Position numbers and translations under genes: made by a program
Source of the DNA: Planctomycetota bacterium
GTDB taxonomy: Bacteria; Planctomycetota; Planctomycetia; Pirellulales; Pirellulaceae
Assembly: GCA_003671195.1 (NCBI GenBank)
Contig: QWPJ01000225.1
Span: 1 to 40,251 of the forward strand
DNA length: 40,251 bases
Reading direction: 5' to 3'
The notes under the pieces: generated by a model
What the model was told of the DNA's origin: nothing
Seen by the model: the letters and a program-made list of their open reading frames with translations, nothing else
Databases searched by the model: none
Part shown: positions 8,214 to 15,934 of the stretch, piece by piece
Layout of the letters: every line of letters begins with the position of its first letter
Position numbering within the stretch: the first letter of the stretch is position 1

Positions 8214-9173
8214 ATGATGCGAACAAACAGCAAACGGGCGAACGGGCGCCGAGCGGTCTTGAGTTTAGCAAGTTTGATCGCTTTGCATGGATTCAGTCTA
8301 GCATTTGGCCAGGAAACCGAAAGCAAAACGCCTGCCAAAAACCCAACCGGGGTGAGTTTGGGAGAAGCGAAACTCGCAGGCGACGGATTCAAGTTTACCG
8401 AAGGGCCGACGGTCGACCCCGAAGGGAACGTCTACTTCACCGATCAGCCCAACGACCGAATCGTGCTTTGGACCGTCGAGGGCAAGCTGAGCGATTTTCT
8501 CAAGCCGGCAGGGCGCAGCAACGGGATGTACTTTGCGCCCGACGGCAAACTGCTCGCCTGCGCCGACGAGGCCAACGAACTCTGGGAACTGGATCTTTCA
8601 GGCAAGCATGGGGTGTTGCTCAAAGAGTTCGAGGGGACCAAGCTCAACGGTCCGAACGACGTGTGGGTCGACCAAGGGGGTACGATCTACTTCACGGACC
8701 CTTATTATCAACGCCCTTGGTGGGACCATAAGAAACAGCCGCAGCGCAAGCAATCGGTCTACAAGTCCGATCGCAACGGATCGAATTTGGTGTGTGTCGA
8801 CGATGCACTCGTGCAACCCAACGGCATCATTGGCGATTCGGCGCGCAGGCTGCTCTATGTCGCCGATATCGGCGATCGCAAGACCTATCGCTACAAGATA
8901 GGCCGCGATGGAGAGTTGCTCGATCGGCAGGTTTTCTGCCGCCAAGGTTCCGACGGAATGACCATCGACTCCGAGGGCAATCTGTACTTGACCGGTTCGG
9001 CAGGTGTTTATGTTTACAACGCCGAAGGCGAATTGATCGAAACGATCGCGATTCCCAAGCCCTGGACGGCCAACGTCTGCTTGGGAGGCAAAGATCGCAA
9101 GACGCTATTTGTTACCGCATCGGACAGCGTCTACACCGTCCCGGTTCGATTCGCCGGGATCGGTTCCAAGTAG
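8214..9173 (+). CDS. Secreted SMP-30/gluconolactonase family protein
   Basis: This is a six-bladed propeller hydrolase family acting on sugar lactones, with a divalent metal in the pore. After a signal peptide (about 1-32) the expected metal-site motifs appear: the Glu of FTEGPT at about residue 63, NGPNDVWVD in the middle, and GSDGMTIDSEGNLYLTG near the C-terminus. Blades such as NVYFTDQPNDRIVLW and KLLACADEANELWELDL support the fold. Two adjacent ATGs (8214 and 8217) follow GAGGAA at 8205-8210; the second has the better spacing. An upstream in-frame extension to 8097 is rejected because it would precede the signal peptide and overlap the divergent gene. The substrate cannot be read from sequence. 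The next gene, a sugar-acid-type dehydrogenase 46 bp downstream, makes a sugar-acid or lactone pathway plausible. Confidence 0.87.
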   Translation: MMRTNSKRANGRRAVLSLASLIALHGFSLAFGQETESKTPAKNPTGVSLGEAKLAGDGFKFTEGPTVDPEGNVYFTDQPNDRIVLWTVEGKLSDFLKPAGRSNGMYFAPDGKLLACADEANELWELDLSGKHGVLLKEFEGTKLNGPNDVWVDQGGTIYFTDPYYQRPWWDHKKQPQRKQSVYKSDRNGSNLVCVDDALVQPNGIIGDSARRLLYVADIGDRKTYRYKIGRDGELLDRQVFCRQGSDGMTIDSEGNLYLTGSAGVYVYNAEGELIETIAIPKPWTANVCLGGKDRKTLFVTASDSVYTVPVRFAGIGSK

Positions 9174-9219
9174 CCATCGAACTCGGTCCCATGGGTCCCG
9201 CTTTTCATCTGGAGTTTTC

Positions 9220-10266
9220 ATGCGCGTTGTCATCACCGGTGGAGGTGGATTTCTAGGCCATCAACTCTGCGAAGCCTTGCTCGATCGCAAGTCGCTCATC
9301 GGGCAGGATCGGCATGTCCAAGCTATCGAGGAAATCGTCCTGCTCGATGCGGCGTTTCCAAGACCGTGTATTCCAAAGTCCGAATCGATCCGAGTCGAGC
9401 AGATCCGAGTCGAGCAAATCGTCGGAAGTGTCGAATCGCAAGACGCGATCGATGCGGCGGTCGGTAAGCGATCCGATACATCCATCTTTCATCTGGCTTC
9501 GATGGTCAGCGGGGAATGCGAGGAACGCTTCGACGAGGCCATGAGCGTGAACTTGCACGGCGGCTTGCGTTTGCTCGAAACCGCACGCCGTCTGGGGCCG
9601 ACCTGCCGATTCGTCTTTGCCAGCAGCATCGCTTGCTTCGGTGGAACGGCGCTCGAAGACCCCTGCGATGATTGGACCAAGCTCACCCCGCAGACGACCT
9701 ATGGAATGACCAAAGCGATCGGAGAGATGCTTATCAACGATTATGCACGCAAAGGTTTCGTCGACGGCCGCGCGGCGCGATTGCCCACGGTCATCATCCG
9801 CCCAGGCAAACCCAACGCGGCGGCCAGCAGTTGGGCTAGCGGCATGTTCCGCGAACCGCTCCAAGGTATCGATTGCATGCTGCCGGTCCCGTTGGACCAA
9901 CGCCATCCCATGACCAGTGCTACCACAGTGATCGATTCGCTCATCGCGATCCATGATTTGCCATCCGATGCGATCGGCCGGGACCGAGCGATCGGTCTCG
10001 ATGCGATGAGCATCACCCCTCGGATGGCTCAGCAAGCACTCCTTGAAGCGACCTCAGGAACCAACGCCATCGAGCTTCCTCATCGGCTCGGACAGATCCT
10101 TTTGACCCCGGATGAACGCATCGCGAAGATCGTCGAACAGTGGCCGGTGGCCATTGATGGCCACCGCGCAAGGAGCCTCGGGCTCCCAGGTCCGGCAAGT
10201 TTGGTCGAGATCATTCGATCGTTCGTCGCGGAATTCCTCAACGCGCCCACCCAGGGGCGCTCCTAG
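9220..10266 (+). CDS. denD: NAD-dependent SDR, D-erythronate dehydrogenase (DenD)-like
   Basis: This 348-residue extended short-chain dehydrogenase starts MRVVITGGGGFLG, a Rossmann nucleotide-binding loop at residues 6-13. The YGMTK motif at about 161-165 supplies catalytic Tyr and Lys, with FASSIACFG before it. The segment RPGKPNAAASSWASGMFREPL is characteristic of the DenD branch, whose characterised members oxidise D-erythronate at C2. The start at 9220 has GGAG at 9211-9214. A short in-frame duplication (IRVEQ IRVEQ) lies at about 58-67, outside conserved positions. The stop codon TAG shares the CTAG tetramer with the stop of the convergent flhA gene. Its partners DenC/OtnI-type enzymes are not in the window, so the exact substrate is inferred only from family resemblance. 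Confidence 0.8.
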   Translation: MRVVITGGGGFLGHQLCEALLDRKSLIGQDRHVQAIEEIVLLDAAFPRPCIPKSESIRVEQIRVEQIVGSVESQDAIDAAVGKRSDTSIFHLASMVSGECEERFDEAMSVNLHGGLRLLETARRLGPTCRFVFASSIACFGGTALEDPCDDWTKLTPQTTYGMTKAIGEMLINDYARKGFVDGRAARLPTVIIRPGKPNAAASSWASGMFREPLQGIDCMLPVPLDQRHPMTSATTVIDSLIAIHDLPSDAIGRDRAIGLDAMSITPRMAQQALLEATSGTNAIELPHRLGQILLTPDERIAKIVEQWPVAIDGHRARSLGLPGPASLVEIIRSFVAEFLNAPTQGRS

Positions 10267-12371
10267 GATCCGCTCGCAAGGGCCTCAGGAAGCTCGATGA
10301 GCCCAATGGATTCGACTTGCGTGTCGCTTGAGATCTCGCTTGTCGAGAGGACCTGAAGGTTCGGCAGGGAATCGCGAAGCGTCTTTCGCACGCATTGTCG
10401 GATCTGCGGATTGACAAGCAACACGGGTGTTCGAGACGGATCCTCGAGCGATCGGATATAGCTTTTAAGCTGGTCGATCAATGGCCGCAGAAGACTCGGT
10501 GGAAAGGCTGCATGAGACGATCGGCGATCCTCAGCGGCCGATGCGAACGCGTCCTCAATCCATGGATCGAGCGTGATCGCAAGAATCCGACCTCTGGCAT
10601 CCTTGAGCCGCCCACAGAGCGTGCGCGCCATCCTCTGCCGAACTTTCTCGGTCAACAATTCCAGATCCTTCGTCTCCGATGCATGGTCGCCGAGCGTCTC
10701 GAGCACAAGGCTCAGCGGGCGAATCGGGACCCCTTCGTCGAGCAAATTCCTGAGCACCTGCTGGACCTCCGAGAGCCGCATGACTTCCGGAATCAATTCG
10801 TCGACCGTCGCAGGATTGGTTTTGTGCAATTGATCGATCAGTTGCTTGGATACCTCCCGCGAGAGAAGCTCCGAGGCGTGCTTGTTGGCTACGACCAACA
10901 AATGGTTTGCCAAGACTTGGGCACACTCCAAGACGCGGAATCCTTGTGCCTCGGCAGCCGAACGATCCGAAGGTTCAATCCAAAGCGCTTTTTTACCTGT
11001 AGACGGATCGATCGCAGGATCCCCAGAAACGCTCGATGCTTGAGCCCCAGAGCGATGGCGAGGTAGGACGGCTAAGAGCCTTTCGGGCACCAAAGTTCCC
11101 GAAGCGACCGAGTTCCCGTACAGCGAAAATTCATACTGGTACGACGGCAAGCTCAATCGGTCTTTGATTCGGACCATCGGCATGAGAATCCCGAGTTCCG
11201 CGGCCAACTGCGTCCGGACCGCCCCGATGCGCTTCATGATGTCACTGCCGGACTTCGGATCGACCAAAGGTACCAGTTTGGCACCGAGCTCAAGCCGCAA
11301 GGGATCCTCCTGCAAGTAATCCTCGATCTTTTTGTCCGTAGGTTTCGACCGCGAGAGAAGCTCCTGCTCCTCGCGACGACGGGTGCTTTGCGACTCTTGC
11401 TTGTGCTGCTTTTGAAGGATCACCGCTAGGCCGACCATCCCGCCCCCCAGGGCCAAAATGGGAACTGGAGGCATGGAAGTAAAAAGCAAGAGCCCTAAGA
11501 AAACCCCCGAAATGATCAGCGGTGCGGGCTTGGAAAAAACCTGACCCAGTAGGTCGTTCGATAGGTCGGAACGCTGCGTCGAACGGGTGGTCAAGACGGC
11601 CGCTGCGATCGAGACGAGCAAGGCCGGGAGCTGCGTGGCAAGCCCGTCGCCGATCGTCAACTTGCTGTAGGTCGCGGCCGCATGGGGTATCGATAAACCA
11701 AAGTGGACCACCCCCATGTAGACTCCACCTAAAAGATTCAATGCCGTGATGACAAGTCCGGCAATCGCATCCCCTCGCACGAATTTGCTGGCCCCATCCA
11801 TCGAACCGTAAAAGTCCGCTTGTTGGGTCACCTCCCGACGCCTTCGCTGGGCCTCCTCGTTGTCGATCGCATTGGCGGCCAAATCCGCGTCGATCGCGAG
11901 CTGACGACCCGGCATCGCATCGAGCGCAAACCTCGCTGCGACCTCGCCAATCCGAGTCGCCCCTTTGGTAATCACCACAAAGTTAATCAAGAAGATGATC
12001 AGAAAAAGCAGGATGCCCACCTCGATCTTGTCGCCGGCAACAAACGCCCCAAAGGATTCGACCACCCGGCCAGCGACCGCCGTGGAACTTCCCGAATCCT
12101 GCGTCAAGATCAAGCGCGTCGTCGCGATGTTCAACGCCAAGCGTCCGAGGGTCGTCGCCAAAAGGACCGTCGGAAATACGCTGAACTCCAGCGGAGCACC
12201 GACCGATAGTGTCGTCAGGAGCACCATGAGCGACAGGGCGATATTGGCCACCAGGAGTATATCTACCATCGCCGCTGGCATGGGGACCAACACCACCACC
12301 AGACACGCCAAAATGCCTGCAGGCACCAAAAAACTCCGATAGCGGAGGAACATCGCGACGAGTTTATCCAT
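10263..12371 (-). CDS. flhA: Flagellar export gate protein FlhA
   Basis: FlhA is the large inner-membrane subunit of the flagellar type III export gate and uses proton motive force. The 702-residue product has the family architecture: about eight N-terminal transmembrane helices, the conserved FHIPEP region (TTLGRLALNIATTRLIL, ATRIGEVAARFALDAMPGRQ, and EEAQRRRREVTQQADFYGSMDGASKFVRGDAIAG), then a cytoplasmic domain from about residue 340 (LGAKLVPLVDPKSG, IRDRL-like KDRLSLPSYQYEF). The ATG at 12369-12371 is preferred; a TTG 33 bp upstream would add only a non-conserved tail. No other flagellar gene is visible on either side: neighbours are a DenD-like dehydrogenase and a sulfotransferase. Planctomycete flagellar genes are often scattered, so an isolated flhA fits a motile swarmer life stage. 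The injectisome paralogue (SctV) is less likely given the flagellar-type sequence. Confidence 0.93.
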   Translation of the reverse strand: MDKLVAMFLRYRSFLVPAGILACLVVVLVPMPAAMVDILLVANIALSLMVLLTTLSVGAPLEFSVFPTVLLATTLGRLALNIATTRLILTQDSGSSTAVAGRVVESFGAFVAGDKIEVGILLFLIIFLINFVVITKGATRIGEVAARFALDAMPGRQLAIDADLAANAIDNEEAQRRRREVTQQADFYGSMDGASKFVRGDAIAGLVITALNLLGGVYMGVVHFGLSIPHAAATYSKLTIGDGLATQLPALLVSIAAAVLTTRSTQRSDLSNDLLGQVFSKPAPLIISGVFLGLLLFTSMPPVPILALGGGMVGLAVILQKQHKQESQSTRRREEQELLSRSKPTDKKIEDYLQEDPLRLELGAKLVPLVDPKSGSDIMKRIGAVRTQLAAELGILMPMVRIKDRLSLPSYQYEFSLYGNSVASGTLVPERLLAVLPRHRSGAQASSVSGDPAIDPSTGKKALWIEPSDRSAAEAQGFRVLECAQVLANHLLVVANKHASELLSREVSKQLIDQLHKTNPATVDELIPEVMRLSEVQQVLRNLLDEGVPIRPLSLVLETLGDHASETKDLELLTEKVRQRMARTLCGRLKDARGRILAITLDPWIEDAFASAAEDRRSSHAAFPPSLLRPLIDQLKSYIRSLEDPSRTPVLLVNPQIRQCVRKTLRDSLPNLQVLSTSEISSDTQVESIGLIELPEALASGS

Positions 12372-12472
12372 AGGTGCCGATTTCCAATTCGTTCTTGCGT
12401 TCAAACCGACAGAAAACTAACCTTCCAGGCACCTTAAAGTCCAGACCGATTCAGTCCGCTAGGATCTTCCCC

Positions 12473-13603
12473 ATGGTCAAAGCCGAGCCGAACAAACCTC
12501 TGAAGTATTCGATCTTTATGCCCAGAATCTGGCACGGAATGCCACCCCATGTCTGGCTCCCAGCCTTGGTCCGCAACCGATTCGATATCTCACCCTCACG
12601 CTTGCACCACGTACTGGGGGTCTCGGCCTTCGGTCCGATAACGGCCGTGCTAGCATTGGCTCAGCACTTGGGCTGGGGCCGAGCGATCTCCCAAACACCG
12701 ATCGAAAACCCACCGGTTTTTATCCTTGGGCACTGGCGAAGCGGTACGACGCTCCTGCACGAGTATTTGGGACTCGACCCGCAATTCGCATCCCCGACGA
12801 CTTACCAGTGCTTTGCACCTTGGCACTTCCTTCTGACCGAAGGCTTGGTGACCCGCTACGGAAACTCCTTGCTGCCCGATCGGCGTCCGATGGACAACAT
12901 GAAAGCCGGTTGGGCCTTGCCCCAAGAGGACGAGTTTGCGCTGATGAATCTCGGCGCACCGTCCCCTTATTTACGTCTGATGTTCCCGAACCACCCGGTG
13001 CCGTTTACCGATACATTGGCCTCGGATCGATTCGAGCCGGAGCATCTTCAGGCCTGGCGCGATCACCTGAAGTGGTTTATCCAAGCCTTAACCTACAAGA
13101 CCCGCAAGCAGTTGCTTCTCAAAAGCCCTCCGCACACCGGTCGGCTAAGGATCTTGAGGGAGATGTACCCGAAGGCGAAATTCATCCATATCGTGCGCGA
13201 TCCCCGCAAGCTCTATCCCTCGACGATGAAGCTCTGGAATTCGCTCGATGAACACCAATCGCTCCAATCCAAGACCGACCAGTCTCGCTTGCAAACCTTC
13301 GTACTCGAATCGCTTCGCACGATGTACCAAGCCTTCGAACGGGACCGATCCGAAGTCCCGGATAACCAGATCGTCGATATTCGCTATGAAGAATTTATCG
13401 CTAGACCTGTCGAGATGCTCTCGGAGATTTATGAGCACCTTGAACTAGGTGACCGCGATGCGATGCAGACGCTATGGATGAGCAAAAGGGACCAAGAGCA
13501 AGGCTATCAGACCAATAAGCTCGAACTCAGCAGCGACCAAGAGGCCATGATCCTCGAGCATTGGGACTTCTATGCCAGGCGGTACGGTTACCTCGACTCC
13601 TGA
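12473..13603 (+). CDS. PAPS-dependent sulfotransferase family protein
   Basis: Members transfer sulfate from PAPS to carbohydrate, lipid or protein acceptors. The 376-residue product has the 5'-phosphosulfate loop GHWRSGTTLLH at about 86-96 and the 3'-phosphate element HIVRDPRKLYPSTMKLW at about 240-255. RYEEFIARPVEMLSEIYEHLEL follows, as in the Sulfotransf_3-type group. No signal peptide or membrane segment is seen, so the enzyme is likely cytoplasmic or peripheral. The start at 12473 has AGGA at 12461-12464; the frame is open to 12374, but that extension has no support. The gene diverges from flhA. Its last codons lie in a GACTCCTGA duplication and overlap the end of the convergent SGNH gene by 16 bp. 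The acceptor is unknown; sulfated polysaccharides are common in this phylum. Confidence 0.87.
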   Translation: MVKAEPNKPLKYSIFMPRIWHGMPPHVWLPALVRNRFDISPSRLHHVLGVSAFGPITAVLALAQHLGWGRAISQTPIENPPVFILGHWRSGTTLLHEYLGLDPQFASPTTYQCFAPWHFLLTEGLVTRYGNSLLPDRRPMDNMKAGWALPQEDEFALMNLGAPSPYLRLMFPNHPVPFTDTLASDRFEPEHLQAWRDHLKWFIQALTYKTRKQLLLKSPPHTGRLRILREMYPKAKFIHIVRDPRKLYPSTMKLWNSLDEHQSLQSKTDQSRLQTFVLESLRTMYQAFERDRSEVPDNQIVDIRYEEFIARPVEMLSEIYEHLELGDRDAMQTLWMSKRDQEQGYQTNKLELSSDQEAMILEHWDFYARRYGYLDS

Positions 13604-14568
13604 GACTCCTGATCGGCCGTCTCGAAGGCACCCAGGAGAATCCTTGCCCAAATCTGATAACCGATCGAATTCAAATGAAGCCGATCTTCCTTGAATAACT
13701 CAGCTCGCGGGTGCCCATCGCGATCGAGGAACGCATATGCCGTCGGGATGTAGAACACACCCGGCGTCGTTTCAGCGATCTTTCGCAGCATGACGTTGGT
13801 GACCTGAATCCTCGGCCAATGCTTGTACCGTACAGGCGTAGGGGTCACAGCGACCAAATGGATCGGTACCTCGGGATGCTCGCTTCGCAACTGCGCGATG
13901 ACCAACCGTGCAAGCTTCGAGGTCGTGTCCGGGTCGGTGTCCTCGTTCTCCTTTCCGGTAATATCGTTGGCGATAAAAATGACCGCTTTGGAAAACCGCA
14001 AGCCGGCGATGAGTTCCGGGGTGTAGATCGCAAGATCCCGGAACCGAGCGCCCCCATAAGCCCTCTTGACGACCTTCACAGGGGCTAGGTCCTCATGGAT
14101 GGTGTCCCATAAACGAAATGAGGAACTCCCCAAGAACAAAACATGCTCGGCCCCCCCATCGGTCGCATTGCCCACGGCAAGCTTAGCGACATCCTCTTGC
14201 CATTTCTCCGATCGTTCGCGATAGGGCTCAAGGAGTGCCTCGACGGTCGCAGGATCGTGGGGATTGAATTCGACGAGCGGTTCCTCCGCAATGTTTTCCT
14301 CGGCGTTGCTTTCCTCGGCGACGTTATTCCCGGCGGGGTTCTTCGAGGGAGCAGAGGTTTCTTGGGCTCGCAGCGCCTGAGGATAAAACGCTACAAGGCA
14401 GACGGCCAGAATCGCGAGGTTAGTCCCCCGCAAGATGCTCTTCAGGCCCCCTGAATTCAACCGATACGAATTCAACCGATACGAAGTCAATCTATACCGG
14501 CTTATCGGTTCAGGATCCACTGGCCGACTCCTTGGGAGTTCGGTCGCTTGAACCAGTTCGCGGGCCAT
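13588..14568 (-). CDS. Secreted or lipid-anchored SGNH/GDSL hydrolase
   Basis: This is a serine esterase/lipase-fold protein. The four SGNH blocks are visible: FLGSSSFRLW (Ser near 148-149), YGGARFRDLAIY (Gly), IFIANDITG (Asn near 201) and DRLHLNSIGYQIW (Asp 295, His 298). A hydrophobic export segment lies at about 49-68 (LAILAVCLVAFYPQALRA). Before it, the N-terminus is odd: three 15-bp tandem units encode repeating YRLNS-type peptides. A TTG just before the hydrophobic segment could be the true start, because the ATG at 14568 sits 59 bp inside the upstream AMMECR1 gene. An acidic linker EESNAEENIAEE also looks like a slippage product. The substrate is unknown; acetyl-polysaccharide esterase activity is common in such secreted SGNH proteins. 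The stop overlaps the sulfotransferase end. Confidence 0.83.
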   Translation of the reverse strand: MARELVQATELPRSRPVDPEPISRYRLTSYRLNSYRLNSGGLKSILRGTNLAILAVCLVAFYPQALRAQETSAPSKNPAGNNVAEESNAEENIAEEPLVEFNPHDPATVEALLEPYRERSEKWQEDVAKLAVGNATDGGAEHVLFLGSSSFRLWDTIHEDLAPVKVVKRAYGGARFRDLAIYTPELIAGLRFSKAVIFIANDITGKENEDTDPDTTSKLARLVIAQLRSEHPEVPIHLVAVTPTPVRYKHWPRIQVTNVMLRKIAETTPGVFYIPTAYAFLDRDGHPRAELFKEDRLHLNSIGYQIWARILLGAFETADQESQESR

Positions 14569-15820
14569 TGGACGCCAAGAGCGAGCTTGCTGTCGAAATG
14601 CAGCCGAGCGACATGACGCTCATGGAAAGGGACTCTGAGCGGATCATGGACGCGGCTTGCTCGAGCAAATCGTGCACGGATTTGCTTGGGTCAAAGGCTA
14701 CGGCGATCCGCTCGCCGCACAGGACCATGATGGCTCTTTGGTTGGCATAAACACCTTCGAGACCACAATCGCTCAATGACTCTTTGAGCTTTTCCTCATC
14801 CCAATCGACCGGATGGACCGAGCCATGATGGGCCGCATCGTAAAGGATGCTTAGCGCCAAATCGATATCGACGGCCTTGTCGAATCGGGAGCGTCGCAGG
14901 GTCCCTTCGGCTAGGCGGCTGAGTTCGAAGACGCTCGATTGCAGGGGCAAGCCCGGTCGGAGCGAGGTCTGAATCCAATGGGCTAGGGGGACATTCGAAT
15001 CGACATCCACCGCCGAGAGGACGATCGTTTGGGCCGTTCCGTCCATCGCGTCGAGCACGTAATAATTTGGGGTCGCACCATGCGAGAGGTTGATCATGGT
15101 TTGAACCGTGGCCGCTTTGAGTTTCTGCAAACTCTCGACATCCCCTGGAGGTCCTTCGAGGGGCATCGGGTCGGGCAACTCGACGAGACTCAAATCCCCT
15201 GGAATCTCCAGTCCCTCGAAGGTTTCGAGCAAGACCGATGGGTCTTTCCAAGCATCGGTTGGCAAACCGGCTTGGCGGCATAAAGCCGCCAGGGTGGCGT
15301 CGATATCCCAACCTTGCTCGAGGGGCTGGGCCGGCAGGATCAAGCCACCGCGTTGGCCGTAGGGGCTCGTCAAGCTGGTGGTGATTCGCAGCCCATGCTT
15401 GCCCAGTTCGATCTTCTCGTTGCGTTGCGCGCCGTCGGCTTCGATGGCCAAGGGGTCGGAAAGCAGGGTCAGATGGCAAGAAAGATAAGGCAACTCGATG
15501 CTCGAGATCCCCGGCATGCGAGGATCGTCGCGGGCGGTTTTTTGGGCCGACTCGGCGATCGCATCGCTCAAGCGTGTGGGCCTTCCGAGAAAGCCGCAAG
15601 AGCCTCGGAGCGTCTTGCCCCGTTTGAGAGTGGTGAAGCATCCATAGACGTATTGCTCGGCCAATTCCCCGAGTTCGTCGAATACCGATGCGCTCAGGCG
15701 CTCTTTGAGAACCTTGGCCACCACGATTCGGGCAGCGATCTTCTGTATCGCCGCTTGCGTTTGCGAATCGATCCCCTGGAGGTCCAAAAGGGTGAGTTTA
15801 CGGACGGTGGGCTCGCTCAT
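14510..15820 (-). CDS. AMMECR1-domain protein with extra C-terminal domain
   Basis: The first half matches the AMMECR1/TIGR00296 family, a conserved protein of unknown chemistry often found with MEMO and radical SAM partners. Visible signatures are LRGSCGFLGRPTRLSDAIAE and ARDDPRMPGI, ELPYLSCHLTLLSDP, KHGLRI, RGGLILPAQPLEQGWD and WKDPSVLLETFEGLEI, spanning about residues 15-235. The remaining 200 residues form an additional domain I do not recognise, with a DLALSILYDAAHHGSVHPVDWDE stretch and GERIAVAFDPSKSVHDLLEQAA. The ATG at 15818-15820 (MSEPTVRKLTLLD) is preferred; the frame continues to 15919 with low-complexity sequence. Neither a MEMO nor a radical SAM gene is nearby, so this copy is outside the usual three-gene set. 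The end overlaps the start of the SGNH gene by 59 bp. Confidence 0.85.
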   Translation of the reverse strand: MSEPTVRKLTLLDLQGIDSQTQAAIQKIAARIVVAKVLKERLSASVFDELGELAEQYVYGCFTTLKRGKTLRGSCGFLGRPTRLSDAIAESAQKTARDDPRMPGISSIELPYLSCHLTLLSDPLAIEADGAQRNEKIELGKHGLRITTSLTSPYGQRGGLILPAQPLEQGWDIDATLAALCRQAGLPTDAWKDPSVLLETFEGLEIPGDLSLVELPDPMPLEGPPGDVESLQKLKAATVQTMINLSHGATPNYYVLDAMDGTAQTIVLSAVDVDSNVPLAHWIQTSLRPGLPLQSSVFELSRLAEGTLRRSRFDKAVDIDLALSILYDAAHHGSVHPVDWDEEKLKESLSDCGLEGVYANQRAIMVLCGERIAVAFDPSKSVHDLLEQAASMIRSESLSMSVMSLGCISTASSLLASNGPRTGSSDRTPKESASGS

Positions 15821-15934
15821 CGAAGTGGCTTCTGTTCTGGCTGGTGATCCGGTTGTAGCTGGATAGCTGGGTGGCTGGCATTCCGGATGTTGGATGACGC
15901 CGAGGGATGAAAATTCCAAAAATCGCCTAGCGAT

